Assembly: GCF_000143415.4 (NCBI RefSeq)
Contig: NW_003314262.1
Span: 4,164,021 to 4,228,020 of the forward strand
Direction of reading: 5' to 3'
Length of the DNA: 64,000 nucleotides
Source: Selaginella moellendorffii
Taxonomy: Eukaryota; Streptophyta; Lycopodiopsida; Selaginellales; Selaginellaceae
Part shown: positions 37,835 to 48,200 of the stretch, piece after piece
How positions within the stretch are numbered: position 1 is the stretch's first letter
Layout: each line of letters opens with the position of its first letter
Translations under genes and position numbers: made by a program
The notes under the pieces: model-generated
Database searches by the model: none
What the model saw: only the letters and a program-made list of their open reading frames with translations
What the model was told of the DNA's origin: nothing

Positions 37835-38156
37835 TCACGCGTTCGCTAGGTTCTCCTCCGGTTCCCATGTTGCTTCGCAGTGTGGAAATCCTTTCCACTT
37901 CACATGGAACTCTCTCACCTCGTGTCCTTGTCGCTTGCTCTTGCGCGCATTGAGGATGGCCTCGACTTCGTATTCCTCTTCCCCTTGGATAACCTCAGGT
38001 AAAGGTCTCACTTGGTCCTTGCGAAGCGGATCCTCAAAGTACGGCTTGAGTAAGTTCACGTGGAACACTAGGTGCATCTTCCCCATCTCTCGAGGAAGTC
38101 AGAGACGGTAAGCCACTTTACCGATTCGTGCCTCAATCTCGTAAAGCCCCGCGAAC

Positions 38157-38208
38157 CTGCTTAAGGAACTCAAGATCAATTCATTTACAGGAATACATGC
38201 ATCTTTAC
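38157..38208 (-). other. 52-bp intron-like GT-AG insertion in gypsy integrase
   Basis: On the minus strand it begins GTAAAGATGC and ends TTAAGCAG. It lies between codons for LTQR and FAGLYE, and removing it keeps the frame (the Arg codon is split AG|G). Its length equals the introns of neighbouring host genes. Confidence 0.6.
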
Positions 38209-38626
38209 CTTTGGGTCAACTTTCGGCTGAACCCACTTGGTAGTCTGAGGTTCTTGGTGTTCAGCCACACCTTCTCCCCAGCTTGGAACTCTATATCCCG
38301 ACGCTTTTGGTTTGCGTATTTGGTTTGCCTTTGTTGAGCCCGTTCCAAGGAATCCCTCACTAGATTCCAAATGCTGAGTCTTTCCGCCGTGAATGCCTCC
38401 ACTACGGGCAACTCTCCATGATACTCGGCCACGCCGAGTTCCACAGGACCTTCAATAGCTCGCCCATTGATGACTTCCCATGGACTCACCCCGATACTCG
38501 AATGTGGTGAGTTGTTATAACACATTTCCGCAAGTCCCAAATGACTTACCCAATCGGTCTGGTCTCCCGAGACATAGCATCGCAAATAATCCTCCAGCTG
38601 CCTATTCACCCTTTCCGTTTGTCCGT

Positions 38627-38672
38627 CTGTCAAGAAGTGTTAGTGCCAACAACTTGACTTAATACCCCATAC
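38627..38672 (-). other. 46-bp intron-like GT-AG insertion in gypsy integrase
   Basis: On the minus strand it begins GTATGGGG and ends CTTGACAG. It splits the Asp codon of the conserved HPQTDGQ motif. GACAG occurs just before it and at its end, as in a short target duplication. An imperfect inverted repeat (GTCAAG ... CTTGAC) lies inside. Confidence 0.65.
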
Positions 38673-38700
38673 CTGTCTGTGGGTGATAGGCTGTAAGCTC

Positions 38701-38718
38701 TATTTCGTTAAAGTGGGA
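38701..38718 (+). repeat. Left terminal inverted repeat
   Basis: TATTTCGTTAAAGTGGGA, followed by related subterminal TAAAATGGGATT at 38729-38740. Confidence 0.85.
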
Positions 38719-39420
38719 TTTATTCAGTAAAATGGGATTAGGTACAAATTTTCAAGTATTTGAAAATGACGTGAAATTATATGTTTTTTGTCTAGGGGCT
38801 AGACATATCTGGGGCATGGTGACTAGCGCGGTGACTTTGTGTCCAGACTGAGTCCATTTGGTTGTATAATAAATCTCATTGTCAAGGTGAACAAGCCGAA
38901 TCTGAAGCTAAAGAAGAGCGATGGCATTCGCGCACACACTATTTGTTTGTTCATTGAGCGTGTGGTGAGCTTTCCAAGATGAACGTCATTCCTATTAGCC
39001 AGACATATAACTTAATGGTGAGAACATTTAGATATTATTCAATGTTATCTTTTTCTAACGAATCTAATTGTGAAGGTGTAGCAAGAGGCATTGCTAGTCT
39101 GGAGAAGTCATTTAACTCATTTGACCCTTAGTGTATTTTCATGAAACTAAATAACATTCATATTATTAAGGAATTTCTCTAGTACCTTTTTTTTACGACA
39201 TAGAGGCTTGCATTTCTTTCAAAGGTGATTTAGTAAAAGGCCTGAGGGCACATGCCATTCTATTTCTCAGACCGGTATTAAGATATACTAGTGCAAAGGG
39301 AAAAAGGTATTTGGTGATCAAGTAAATGGCATGAGGGCACACGCCATTATAAGCCTAAGCGCTAGTGGACACCTCCTTTTTGGTGTCACGCCTCACGCCT
39401 CACGCCATCATGCCATGCCA

Positions 39421-42400
39421 TCACGCCTCCTCTGATTCAGATTCGGATTGTTCACCTTGAAATAAAATACATTAGAAACTTAGTAAAGGAATATTAATGA
39501 ATCTCACCTTGAACCCGGGTTATGAATGCTCTTGCTGCATCTCTTGCATGGTCTGGCAAGGTGATGGTGGCACTCTGCTTCCGCATCCAACCATGCACAA
39601 CATTATCCACCGATATGCTCATGCTGGGATCCCTTGGATTCAGCACCCATCTCTTTTCTAGGCAATCCTTCGTATATCCGGAACTTGGCTTGAACCACTC
39701 CACAGTTACATTGAAGGAGTTAGTTTCCGCGTCCTCCTCTGCATCAGTGATGCAGCGCCCCACCCATATCATTTGTTTTTATTACTGGGTCTGACAAGCA
39801 CGACCATTCCTTTGCAAACCTGTACTGGATTGAATGCTGAATCCGGCTTCTTGTTCCTCGGCCCACAATAGTGATCCTCAACATCGTTATCTGTCACTGC
39901 ATTTCCAGAGGACATTGTTCCGCTACTATCTGGTGCTCTGGGTTCTGGCCAAAAGGACTCTTCCAATTCTTCATATACAACCGGCCCATTTTGGATAGCA
40001 GATATAATCTTCTCCCAGTATTCGAGCAAAGGCTTGCACCTCTTAAAATAGGATTCTCCACCAAACACCAACCCCCTCTTCCAGAAGGCAATATGCTGTC
40101 TAATCCCGGCCACTATACTTTCCTGGTCTTTGAGTCCATCTGGGTGCATCGGCCGTGGGGAACCCTGAGGAATCATAGGTTCCCCAGTTATGGGATCTCT
40201 CTTGAAGAGTTCAATGCCATCCACTGGGAGCCACACTGTGTCCCATTCTCTCATCTTGTACCTCATCACTGGAGCACCGTCACGCATGCTGAAATGAAAC
40301 TGAAAAGGCTTGGAGTGGCCAATCAGCGTTTCGGATCCGTCCCTGATGTAGCCTCTTACAAACCCCTTAAAGTCTGGAACCTCTGTCACAAGTGCAGCTT
40401 CAACAGTGCCTTTGATGCAATTTTGGAATTCATCGTAGAGTTGTGGGAGGGTGAGGACATTGGATCGCCGGAGGGACTCTGCCAGGTGACTGAACATGGC
40501 ATCGACGTCTTCATGAGTGTGCCCAACCATGAGAAAGCCAAGTGTAACCGTTTCAAATATGCCTTTGGCAACAAGCATCGCCAAGTACGCGAAGACGTAC
40601 ATATTTTTGTTCTCACTGCCAGCATTGTCTGTTTGGAGCAGAAGATGGGGTGGAAGGCCACATCGGCCGCAAGAACTTCCTTGAGATTCTGCTTCGTTTG
40701 GATGAGGCTGTGCCAGCCTCATTGGAATGGCATGAGGCCTCACGTGATAACCCTACAATCTGACGGCCAACATATTCACTGGGATGGCATGGGGCCCCAT
40801 GCGATACTGCAAGCCTTTGCTCCTCCTCCAGCTGAACCCTGTATGGGGTTCGATCGACAAGGGCCTTATGCAAGGGTTGGCCGTTCAGCTCAGTTTGCGC
40901 ACTTTGCAGAGACCTTAAGTGTTTTGCTAGGGACGCAATCATCATGTTTGCACCCCCGCCACCCCATAGAGGTACAAAGAAGTTCCCATAGTTCTGGGCA
41001 CCATGCCCATGAGCGATTATGCCAAACAGAGACACAGGCAGCTGCATGGATGAAGAGATTGCCTTGGGGGCAGGATTGAGTCGAGGTAAGCACGTCTTTT
41101 TCTGGTCCATTTTGTCGTGGATGATGCAGAGGTAAGAGTCAGGTCTCTCCATGGAGAGAATCCTGTTATGATAATATGCAGTCCTACAGCTTCTTTGCTC
41201 GATGTTGTGGTTGAGCCGCCTTCTAACCAACGTCTCTCGCTCTTGAGCACTGCAAGAATTCTTCGACAAAGCCATTTTGATAGCAGTGCACTCGTCACAC
41301 TTTGAAAAGCTGGAGTACTTTCCTATACTCACATCCCTGAACCTGTTGCTCCACAATCTACTAAATCTAGATTGGCTCAGCTTCCTGTAGCCATTACTCT
41401 GGAGTTCCCGATTCACATCTTCCAATATGGCCCCCTTGGTATACATGGAAGGGAGAACTCGTTGGGTGTCTCGTGTTCCATCTTCCAAGAGGCGGGTTTT
41501 ATGTGGTTGCTGCTTGCTACATGTCTCAACAAACCTCTTGAAGATTGCCTCTCCATATACAACATGACCCCTAGTTTTGTGCGTATCGTCATTCCCATGG
41601 ACTGCCTGTTGAACCCTTTGTTCCTCGAACTTAGTTTTGATTCTGTAGAATGTGCTTCGAGGGACTCCATAAATGATTCTCCATGCCTTCATGCAGACCA
41701 AACCCCTCTGGAAGACCATGCCCCCCACCTGATGTTCTGAAGCATCAACAGATGACTGTAATGCCTCATACACAAAATTGCGAGCTGCCTTCCAGGACAA
41801 TGTCTTGTATCTTGCTCTCTCCTCTTCAATAGCATCCCAATCAGCATGTTGACAGCACCTCCTCTTGCAACAAGCAACTGTCGAGACCATTCGAACCTCC
41901 ATCGCCATTTTCTGCCTTTTCGGTTCGTTGCTCAGATCCCTTTGGCTGCGCTGTAGGAAGGTGTACTTTCTTTTCCCATGAAGAGATGTTCTGTCATCAG
42001 TTGTAGTGGTGTTTGATTGTGAATCCTTTACATTCTCAAACACTAAATGCCTCAATTTCCACCGCACAATGCTTCCAATAGTTAGACTGTTTTCTTCTGT
42101 GTCAACAACCTCTAAAATCGCAACTCCAATATCATCCCAGCCCAATTCTTGATTAGCAACCGCATCTCTTGGATCGACAACTGTGGCTAAGCCCTCAACT
42201 ACCACCTCCCCCTCGGGGTTGTTTAGAAACACCTTTGCCTGAATCCATGTAGCACGGTTCTTAAGATCCACGGAGGGAACATGCGTCGCACTTGCGCTGT
42301 CCCCAACATCTGCTTTCTTCTGCAGATTTTTCAAGGCAACAACAACATTTACCCCGACGACCATCTCTCCTCGTTCAATAGCGACCACATTCCCATCGAA

Positions 42401-42547
42401 GACAGTCTCTACTGATACAGCAGCATTGCCTTCCCCAAGCCTTTGACAGTGTATAACAAAGTTCTGATCCATAGACACAAGGGTCCCTTTTGCAACTCTC
42501 TTCCCACCATTCAAAATGTAAACTTTTTCCCCAACCCTGAAGGCCAT
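39421..42547 (-). CDS. Putative transposase with HTHEDVD motif (one frameshift)
   Basis: Three exons on the minus strand: 42547-40808, 40707-39508 and 39455-39421 (stop TGA 39423-39421), about 991 residues. Order: an N-terminal region with BAH-like YILNGGKRVAKGTL, a basic stretch, a CxxC knuckle (SKCDECTAIK), then a candidate RNase H-like core with acidic residues in IIHDKMDQKK (~480), LLQTDNAGSENKN (~605) and VGHTHEDVDAMFSHL (~645). The C-terminal region has KGMVVLVRPS and WVGRC ... VEWFKP. Proteins with the HTHED motif (I recall the domain as DUF7869) are widespread in eukaryotes and appear transposon-linked; the DDE reading is inference. A one-base frameshift sits near 39769-39772 between NKN and MIWVGR, so this copy may be inactive. 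The 100-bp first intron holds two palindromes. Confidence 0.65.
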
Positions 42548-42690
42548 TCTGAAAGTGCAGAAAAGAAGTTAAGACCATACAAAAAATGATTGGAGAATGG
42601 CCTAAATCATAACATACCAAATAGCATGAGGCCACATGCCATTATTCAAACATGTTATTGACACCCACGTGAAATTTCGCATTCACAAAA

Positions 42691-42748
42691 TTGGCATGAG
42701 CCCTCATGCCATTAGTGGTACCACTAATGGCATGAGGCCTCATGCTAT
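42691..42748. repeat. Composite inverted repeat: two palindromes around ATTAGTGGTACCACTAAT
   Basis: Two family members (42691-42712 and 42727-42748) flank and overlap a perfect 18-bp palindrome at 42711-42728. The whole 58 bp is close to self-complementary and could extrude a long hairpin. Confidence 0.75.
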
Positions 42749-43582
42749 TTACTAGTCACACACACAAAAATATATACAGTTGCAGCAAGGCAAAAGGAAT
42801 ATGGCAATAGGCTAGCAGGGGCCAAAGATGGCATGAGGCCTCATGCCATCTTGATATACACACAGCTGCAGGCAAGTAAAAACATACATGACAATACGCT
42901 AGCCATGAAATTGCAAGGGCCCAAGATGGCATGTGGCCTCATGCCATTTCTAAATGTGGTCCTAAGCCATTCCATGGTGAACATACCAGGAAGCACAAGT
43001 GCCGAATATCAAGAGGAAGCGGTAGCCACACCAAAGACAGTGCCGCTCGCAACACCGCAACTACTCGTAGCGCCGCTCGCAACACCGCAACTGCTCGTAG
43101 CGCCGCTTGCACAAACTGCCACTCGCATAAACTGCCACTCGCAATGGCGCTCGCAATGCCGCAACCGCTTGTAGACGCATAAACCACAGCTCACAACGCC
43201 GCTTACACAAGCAGCGCTCACTGCGCTCAGCGGAACCAAGAACACCGCGCACAAAAATGATAGACCTAGGAATGAGTTCGAGAATTCAAAAATAACACAC
43301 GTTTGAATGTCACATCAAATCCTCTGACAAACCAGATCTTATGATTCCTCTGACAAATTTCAAACTGAGTAGCTTCTAGACTTTGCTGTCGGAGGTTGAA
43401 CTTTGTCACATCATGTCCTTGCCTCGATCCAGCTGTGCCATGTCAGTGATTCGAACTTTGCCATGCCGTGTCAGCGATCCGCGCCAAGATTATTCGCCGT
43501 GTAAAGGAATAATTATGCTGTGTGTGTACGTCCATTTATGGCAATATAAGGCCACACGCCATTCAAAGAATAATGCTAGTCG

Positions 43583-44580
43583 AGCATTTTTTGGTGCATT
43601 TTTGGGTTCAAAATTGCATGAGCCCACACGCTATAAAGTTTACCTGTACCAAAAATAGAAACAGCTTTATTTACTTGCGAATTTAAGTGGTTGAGGCATT
43701 TTTAAACTTACAAACACATGCCCTACTTACATTCCTTTGGTTGCTTAAAATTCAAAAATATATAAACCTTTCTTTTTGCATTTTCAATGTTTTCAATTAT
43801 GGTTTTTGATTTTCGCAAGACCAGCCTAGTAATCTATTTGCATCCCGTCATGTTTATAGCTAGCTTTCGTTTGTCCCCTTCGCTAGCCTGAGATACATCT
43901 GCTCGGCATCTGCCTCTTATAGCATTTGCCCAGAAAGGGCATCTTTCTTCACGCAGCATTTGCCACATGTTTAGGGTTTAGGGTTTAGTGTTTAGCAATT
44001 CAGTAGCTTGATAAACATGCAAATACAGAACTTGATGCAAAATCCTTCGATATGTTACAATGCCCCTAGGACTATAAACACATTTCAATAGAGAGGGTCC
44101 TTTCATTTTATAACTCCTTACGTAGATCTTGGTGAAACCAGAGTTAGTGAAGTTGGTTTCTTGTGATCCCGCATCTGATTGTGATGTCCCTTTGCAGTGT
44201 CGATGGAAAGGTCAATGCACACCAAACTGTAAAATCTTGGAGCAAAATAACAGTCAGATCTATGGCAAATGCCCCTGAAACATTGTAAGGCTTGTGTGGT
44301 CTCATGTGGTGTCCGATCGAGATGCTTCTTTGCAGGGTCATCAAGAAGGACATTGTATACCATTCTGTAAAATCTAGTTGCGATCTAACGGTTGGATCTC
44401 CAGGAAACTCAAAACAATCTCGCGCGTGTCAGAATATTCTAGGAATATACTCCTATGTGCTCCTGAAAATGGCATGCGGCCCCACGCCATTCAAGAGATA
44501 ACGCCAAATGATGCCGAGCATTTTTTGGTGCATGTTTTGGGATCAAAATTGCATAAGCCCACACGCTTGAACATCACATC
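43583..44580 (+). repeat. Direct duplications between the element genes
   Basis: GCATTTTTTGGTGCAT with a following AAAATTGCATGAGCCCACACGC-like block occurs at 43583-43632 and 44518-44567. CACATCAAATCCTCTGACAA occurs near 43310 and 44575. A weaker duplicate pair around CTTTGCAG ... CTGTAAAATCT occurs near 44190-44240 and 44330-44380. Confidence 0.6.
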
Positions 44581-45214
44581 AAATCCTCTGACAATTTATT
44601 TAGCTGAACATCTGGCATTTTTGGAAATACAAGATGCTTTGGAATATCCAATCATGCATAGTATAAATATAGCAAGGGTATTAAATGATATCCCAATCAT
44701 GATCTTTCTTTTGGATTTCACGTGCATGCAGTCCGAGGAATGATGACGTTGCGGATTGCTTTTGGATTTCACGTATACGCGTGGCGATCCAGAAATTAAT
44801 GGTGGCGCCCAAGTTCGAGGAATGATGACGTGGTGGGATTACCAACCATCGTGACATTTCGCGCGTGTGAGGTTAGGTTTTGCATTTTCCTTCGTACTCG
44901 CGCTCGCATCGCGCTCCCACTCGCGCTCCCACTTCTCTATAGGTTTCTCGTGTGCATCGGCGTCCACTTGCGCTTGCATCACACTCGCGCTCGCATCGCG
45001 CTCGTGTGCATCGGCGTCCACTTCAAGACACACCCAGTTTGTAACTTCGCCGCCAACTCCGCCGCCCACTCCACGCAGCCCACTTGGCGTCCCGGGAGAT
45101 TTCAGCGCCACTCTCCAACTGTAAGTGGTAGAGTAGCCTTGCTGCTACGATTTGCTGCACACACAGTGCACATTCGTCAGCGAGTCCGGTTGTCACGCCT
45201 CCATTCGGCTTCAA

Positions 45215-48200
45215 ATGGTAAGTCTTTTAGGCCAAGTAGAAAATGGCATGAGGCCACATGCCATTCAGTAGCAACATTGGCATGCACCGATTGGGCTCTC
45301 GAGTGCAGTCCGGTTACAGATGGCGTGTAGCCTCACGCCATCTTAGGATGCAGCCTCAAGACATCTGATGCAGTGGTGAATGGCGTGTGGCCTCACGTTA
45401 TTTCCAGTTGTTAGCTTTTCATCTGTCAGCTCTAATTGTTGTGCATTTCTGAACAGGCGAGGAATTGCGTTCTTCTTCTAGCCACTGTCAATGTGGATGC
45501 AGAGAAGGGGGAGGAGCTCACCAGTTGGACTTTTGGGATGGAAGGCGAGGATCTGAGGCTGTACAACACAGATGGTGGGAGAAAAGAATGCATGGGGATC
45601 CTCATCCAAGTGACAGACACTCCATGCAATTCCATGCAAGAATATGGACTGGCACTTGTGGTAGAGACAGCGTCTGCCTTCAAGATCCACCTTGCACATC
45701 CTAGCGGCTTCCCGGAGGGGGGCAGCGGCTATGAGGAATTCCTAGAGGGAGCTAGGGAGAGGTTGTCCAGGAGGCCCACAATTTCAAAGACGCTGCAGGT
45801 CTATGAAGATCACATGGAATCCATGGACTTCACCTACGGCGATGTTCAAAAACTATATTCCAACATTGAGCCGTTGAGAGTGAATCCAGTTCGCGAAGCG
45901 AAGGGGAAGGGGGTCGATCTGGAAACTACCCCGAAGCAGAAAAGGGTGGTCAAGCTCAAGCCGATGTCCGACTCTCCTCCAAAAAAGAAGCTACTCGGTG
46001 ATGCCATTGCCTCGGGTTTGAACACTACACCCACCAAAAAGAAGAGCCGCAAAGAGCAGAAAGAGCAAGAAGAGGCAGCAAAAATTGTCGCAGATAATAG
46101 TACTTATTACTATTCGAACAAAGTATATACAATCGACGTGAGCCGTATTGACATCCAAAGCAAATACAACCACAGGCTAGTATCTGATGAGTGGGTGGAG
46201 AAACTGAAGCAGAAGATGCTGGCAAGTCCAGTAACACCCGACATCGCAAACGTGATCCCCTACTACCGAACAATGAAGGGTGAGACGAGGTTTCCAGACT
46301 TGATCAATAGGAAGGTGTTGGACGATCAGAACATCCGGTTCTATGCCGTCTCCGGGCAGCATTCTAGCTTGGCGATGCAAGAGATAGTTGTGGATATTAT
46401 GGTGGGCGAGGAGGTGAAGAAAGTCTTCAAGACAAGAGTTGTCCGCCTGATAAAAGGCAACTTGCCCCTCCGATCTATCATATACATCTCCCACGCGCAG
46501 AATGTCAAGCAAGAAACGTGCTACAAATCGGGTTTGCACGAGACATTGGCACGAACACGGAAGCTCTAGGTTCAACTGAAGAAGCCACAAAAACCAGGAC
46601 AAGGACGTGCACTAGCAACTAGCGCCTGGCAGGTAAGCCTCGTTGTATGTGGCATAGCATGTGGCCTCACGCCATTTCCATTGCAGGAATTCTCAAGTCT
46701 TCTCTCGAAAACACTGGGGGTCAATGACACACTCAGCATCCATAACATTCTACTTGCGACAAAAGTTGTTTTTGACAAATGGGTAGATGTGCTGAGGAGG
46801 TACCATGATGGGGAGTTGCCAAACTCAATGGGTGTGGAGGACGGCCGGAAGCCCAATGATTTGAAGCTCAACGCTTTGCGTTTCTCGCGGTCTCTAGACG
46901 ACGACGACCTTCTGACAGTGGCTAATGCTCTTCTACGTGGTGAGGTAGTCTTCAACAAGACCAAAATGACTCCCGGCCATATTGTGACATACGAGGACTT
47001 GTGCACGACTCTGAGAGCTCGTGCGCTATTGAAGGATTGGATCTTCAAGCAAGTGGCCGTGGAGAGGGTGAGCATCGACACCACGCAAGAGATGATGGAA
47101 GCGCTGGATTTGTCAGTGCCTGAGGAACTGAAGACGGCTATGGAGCTTTTGAATCCAAAGAAAGCTCCAGGTGCAGCATGGGAAATGCTCAGCTGGGTCT
47201 TCAACGCAATAGCGGGTGGGTCACCTGCTTCCGACTCCAAGGGCAAATGCGTTGTCGAGTACAACTGCGGCGGACTATTCTTTCGAGCCGCACTACTCAA
47301 GGGTGTCCCGTGTGTTGCGGTGACAAACTCCATTGAAGAGGTGACTTCAATGGAGCATATAATTACAGTTGCCAAAGAAAAACAGTATCTTCTCTGCGAA
47401 CCTGGTGAGTACGCACTTTAAGTTTAAATGTTATCTCACAAGCTCTGTATGCAGGAGCGTGGCCACCCCTAGATGCTGAAACGGCGTTAACAGCTACTGT
47501 TGAAGATACCCATGTTGGGCTGAGCTCACAACCTGCACAAGGTAAGGTCACGTGAGGCCTCACGCCATTTTGATTATAGATCGTTGTGAATATTCAGACA
47601 TGAGGACTGAAAAGCGCACTGGTGGCACGTCGAAGAAGGACAAACAGACAAACAATAGGAAAAAAGGAGGTACAAATTATATTTGCAATGGCGTGTGGTC
47701 TCATGCCATTCCTTGCAGGAGACACTTCTTCAAAGGCAAAACAGGAAAGCACCAGCCAAGCTCAAACTGACAGTGGTCATAAAAAGCGAAAGCACGTTGG
47801 ACAGTCGTCGGGATCAGAGGCATTTGATTCGAAAAGGAAGAAGGGCAACGAAAAGATGATAGGTAATGCCTCGCGGTTATGGCGCGTGTGCTCATGCCAT
47901 TCATTGCAGATCAAGGGCTGAGTGAAAGCAGGCAGTCACCACCTCCTGACTCAGATTCCTATGGCGGACTCCCCTTCCCCAATCTCAATGGAGAGGTACA
48001 ATGGATGAGGGATGCTTTTCAAGTCAGGGCCACGTTTTTCTCATCTCGTCGTCTTCGAAGGGTGCAAGAACGTGCAGAAACCATGTTAAGACAGTCGGGT
48101 GAGGATACGGTCCTAGGTCACGCACTAAAACAGGCTATGGATGTCTTGTATTTTGAGATGGAGACTCGGCCAGATGATTTTCCCAAGATGGTCCTGGAAG

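Larger units (their letters stand above)
37835..38692 (-). pseudogene. Gypsy copy A: integrase C-terminal part and chromodomain
   Basis: This is the downstream half of pol, cut from the rest by the 13 kb insertion. It resumes at the integrase catalytic core with AYHPQTDGQTERVNRQ and continues through SSIGVSPWEVING and the GEKVWLNTKNLRLP segment to a chromodomain (YEVEAILNARKSKRQG ... FHVKWKGFPHCEATWEP), which in chromoviruses guides insertion to marked chromatin. Two short GT-AG insertions interrupt the frame (38627-38672 and 38157-38208); skipping them restores it. One in-frame TGA remains just before LPREMGKMHL, where Arg would be expected. Confidence 0.85.
42548..45214. promoter_or_regulatory. 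Divergent intergenic region of the 13 kb element
   Basis: It separates the start codons of the two element genes and should hold both promoters. It contains eight palindrome copies, a degenerate repeat of CGCAACACCGCAACT / GTAGCGCCGCT units (43048-43200), and a TTTAGGG-type telomere-like run (43972-43997). No conserved gene is visible. A GTATG donor-like site near 42618 on the minus strand suggests a 5' UTR intron for the transposase-like gene. Confidence 0.5.

Noticed and set aside
38695-38700. A firm target duplication length for the 13 kb element
   Set aside because: AAGCT is present on both sides but with one extra base on the left, and joining the gypsy halves leaves a small frame mismatch, so 5 bp is only a candidate.
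39871-41079. 402-codon plus-strand frame opposite the transposase-like gene
   Set aside because: The minus strand carries recognisable domain motifs and consistent splice sites; the plus frame has none.
43972-43997. Telomere-like TTTAGGG run
   Set aside because: Only two to three imperfect units; too short to indicate a telomere or fusion site.
46572-47375. 267-codon minus-strand frame
   Set aside because: It overlaps an exon of the plus-strand element gene whose splice phases fit on both sides; the minus frame shows no family features.
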